Origin: Saprospiraceae bacterium
GTDB taxonomy: Bacteria; Bacteroidota; Bacteroidia; Chitinophagales; Saprospiraceae
Direction: 5' to 3'
DNA length: 16,489 nt
NCBI GenBank assembly: GCA_020437045.1
Contig: JAGQWV010000574.1
Location: 1-16,489, forward strand
A program made the translations under genes and the position numbers. The notes below the pieces were generated by a model that was given only the letters and a program-made list of their open reading frames with translations, was not told where the DNA came from and made no database searches. This document shows positions 14,763 to 16,489 of this stretch, one piece after another. Position 1 is the first letter of the stretch; each line of letters starts with the position of its first letter.

Positions 14763-14922
14763 TCCGGAATACCAAGCTCGTTTACTCCTTCAGGATTCCA
14801 GGTACACCCAAAAAAGAAAGTCAACAGGATACCATTGTTATTCTGAGCCAATGACAAATTTTTCGATCCGCACGACTACTTCCGCAAACGTCACAGATCC
14901 CTGCCAATCGTCGTAATAATCC

Positions 14923-14930
14923 TTATTTTG
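14923..14930 (+). promoter_or_regulatory. Possible -7 element of polA
   Basis: TTATTTTG is one mismatch from TAnnTTTG and lies 18 nt before the polA ATG at 14949. No -33 TTG is seen at the usual distance, so the call is weak. Apart from this, the terminator unit and possible minus-strand coding debris, the 323-bp gap holds nothing I recognise. Confidence 0.3.
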
Positions 14931-14948
14931 CGAGCAAATCAGAAAGTT

Positions 14949-16489
14949 ATGTCCGGAAAGAAATTATTTCTGTTAGATGGAAATGCATTGGTATACCGAG
15001 CCCATTTTGCTTTTATCGGTCGTCCGTTAATCAACAGCAAAGGAATGAATACCTCAGCTATTACCGGATTTGTCCGATCACTATGGGACATACTTTCCAA
15101 TCAGAAACCCACCCACATTGCGGTTTCGTTTGATGTATCCGGTGATACGTTTCGCCATGAATGGTATCCGGAATATAAAGCCAACCGGGACGCTCAACCG
15201 GAAGACATCACCGCGGCAATGCCCTACATCATTGAGATCATCAAAGGATTTAATATCCCGATTGTCACTCTTGAAGGCTGGGAAGCAGACGATTTGATTG
15301 GCACCATTTCCAAACAAGCGGAAAAGGAAGGTTTTACTGTCTATATGGTGACGCCTGACAAAGATTTTGGGCAGTTGGTGTCGGAAAATATCTTTCTCTT
15401 CAAACCATCGAGACAAGGAAATGGCATTGACATACTGGGGGAAAAGGAGATCCTGAACCAATGGGATATCAAACGGATTGACCAGGTGATCGATATGCTG
15501 GGTCTTCAGGGTGATAGTGTTGACAATATTCCGGGCATTCCCGGTATAGGGCCTAAAACCGCCTCCAAGTTGTTGGGAGAATATGACACGGTCGAAGGAT
15601 TAATTGCCCATGCAGATGAATTGAAGGGAAAACAAAAAGAACAAGTGGAGACTTTTGCTGACCAGGCCTTGCTCAGTAAAAAACTAGCCACCATCAATAT
15701 TCATGCACCGGTGCAGTTTGATGCCGATGATTACAAACTCAGCCCCATCAACCGGGATCGATTGGGTGATGTATTTAAAGAACTTGAATTCCGAACCCTG
15801 TCTCAAGCTATATTAGGCGAGACTCCTCCTGTGGCTGCTGGTGGACAAACAGACCTTTTTGGAAATCCCGTAGCCGGTAAAATCAAGGGAGAGCGTAAAC
15901 CAAAACCAACAGCACCATCAATAGGCGAGAAAAACATTAAAAACACTTCGCACGAGTATCATATTGCAGACTCCTCAGAAAAAAGGAAAGCTCTTATTCA
16001 AAATCTGGAAAAACTTAGTGAGATCTGTTTTGATACCGAGACCACGGCTATTGACGCCAACGATGCTGAATTAATCGGTATTTCTTTTTCAGATCAGGCG
16101 CATCATGGTTATTGGGTGCCTTTACCGGATGATTTCAATGCCGACAAAGAAATTTTATTTGAATTTAAAGCCGTGTTTGAAAATCCTGCCATTATCAAAA
16201 TTGGTCAGAATATCAAATATGATGCTTTAATCTTACAGTGGTACGACATCCAACTGCAGGGAACATTTAAAGACACGATGATTGCCCATTATCTATTGGA
16301 GCCAGAAATGAACCATTCGATGAATTATCTGTCTGAAAGTTATTTAAACTATGAGCCGGTAAAAATCGAGACGCTGATTGGCAAAAAGGGTATTAGCCAA
16401 CTTACCATGCGGCAGGCTGATCAAAATAAAGTGAAGGAATATGCAGCCGAAGATGCCGACATCACCTTTCAGCTACAAAAACTTTTATT
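14949..16489 (+). CDS. polA: DNA polymerase I, N-terminal part (runs off the window)
   Basis: This enzyme removes RNA primers and fills gaps in replication and repair. The 513 visible residues are intact and in one frame. Residues 1 to about 290 are the 5' nuclease: LLDGNALVYRAHF (metal Asp in LDGN), FDVSGDTFRHEWYPEYKANR, WEADDLIGT, TPDKDF, and the helix-hairpin-helix NIPGIPGIGPKTA. A Lys/Pro-rich linker follows (about 295-335), including QTDLFGN. The 3'-5' exonuclease domain then shows FDTET (D362, E364), GQNIKYD and YAAEDAD (near 498-504), so proofreading residues are present. The polymerase domain lies beyond the right edge. The ATG at 14949 opens directly on the conserved N-terminus. Confidence 0.95.
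   Translation, partial: MSGKKLFLLDGNALVYRAHFAFIGRPLINSKGMNTSAITGFVRSLWDILSNQKPTHIAVSFDVSGDTFRHEWYPEYKANRDAQPEDITAAMPYIIEIIKGFNIPIVTLEGWEADDLIGTISKQAEKEGFTVYMVTPDKDFGQLVSENIFLFKPSRQGNGIDILGEKEILNQWDIKRIDQVIDMLGLQGDSVDNIPGIPGIGPKTASKLLGEYDTVEGLIAHADELKGKQKEQVETFADQALLSKKLATINIHAPVQFDADDYKLSPINRDRLGDVFKELEFRTLSQAILGETPPVAAGGQTDLFGNPVAGKIKGERKPKPTAPSIGEKNIKNTSHEYHIADSSEKRKALIQNLEKLSEICFDTETTAIDANDAELIGISFSDQAHHGYWVPLPDDFNADKEILFEFKAVFENPAIIKIGQNIKYDALILQWYDIQLQGTFKDTMIAHYLLEPEMNHSMNYLSESYLNYEPVKIETLIGKKGISQLTMRQADQNKVKEYAAEDADITFQLQKLL

Noticed and set aside
14723..14854. A 43-codon plus-strand ORF in the gap before polA
   Set aside because: It begins just before the intrinsic terminator and runs through it, has no recognisable motif, and no leader signal.
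15081..15461. A 126-codon minus-strand ORF within polA
   Set aside because: It is antisense to the strongly conserved 5' nuclease domain and shows no family resemblance.

Overview
The window reads as chromosomal DNA of a Bacteroidota bacterium. The support is several type-specific features: DUF6089-like and PorT-like outer-membrane barrels, lipoproteins with short lipoboxes, promoters carrying the Bacteroidota -7 element TAnnTTTG, AT-rich or absent Shine-Dalgarno leaders, moderate GC, and a Bacteroidota-style PolA. A marine or glycan-degrading relative of the Saprospiria/Cytophagia is plausible but is only an inference. I see no rRNA, tRNA, CRISPR array, insertion sequence, integrase or phage gene.

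Layout. (1) Positions 1-4620 are conserved or housekeeping: the C-terminal part of an outer-membrane barrel, a convergent membrane histidine kinase overlapping its 3' end by 18 bp, divergent rlmN (23S rRNA/tRNA methyltransferase), a DUF6089-like barrel and a YjbQ-family protein. (2) Positions 4706-8026 concern the envelope and lipids: an LpxL/HtrB-type acyltransferase, a secreted stand-alone SecD P1-like protein on the minus strand, a small His-rich secreted ORF on the minus strand, and a membrane fatty-acid desaturase. (3) Positions 8064-14625 form an exported carbohydrate-processing locus: a DUF2961/GH172 lipoprotein facing away from a probable operon of NodB-like deacetylase lipoprotein, parallel beta-helix protein and sulfatase, followed by a Tat-exported aldo/keto reductase. 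There is no SusC/SusD pair, so it is not a canonical polysaccharide utilization locus within the window. (4) After a 323-bp gap with a promoter-palindrome-terminator unit, polA starts and runs off the right edge.

How the parts may work together. The third block looks like a set of periplasmic or surface enzymes that trim a furanose-containing, acylated and possibly sulfated glycan. The substrate is unknown. Two of its enzymes depart from their families at positions that are normally catalytic. The sulfatase has Glu-Asn in place of the Asp-Asp metal pair and Gly-Ile in place of a conserved Gly-Lys. The deacetylase lacks the motif-3 Arg and carries a roughly 110-residue insertion.

The most notable points are this divergent sulfatase/deacetylase locus, the free-standing secreted SecD P1 domain, three genes whose -7 promoter box ends only 4-6 nt before the start codon (near-leaderless transcripts), and a compact candidate small RNA or attenuator ahead of polA.
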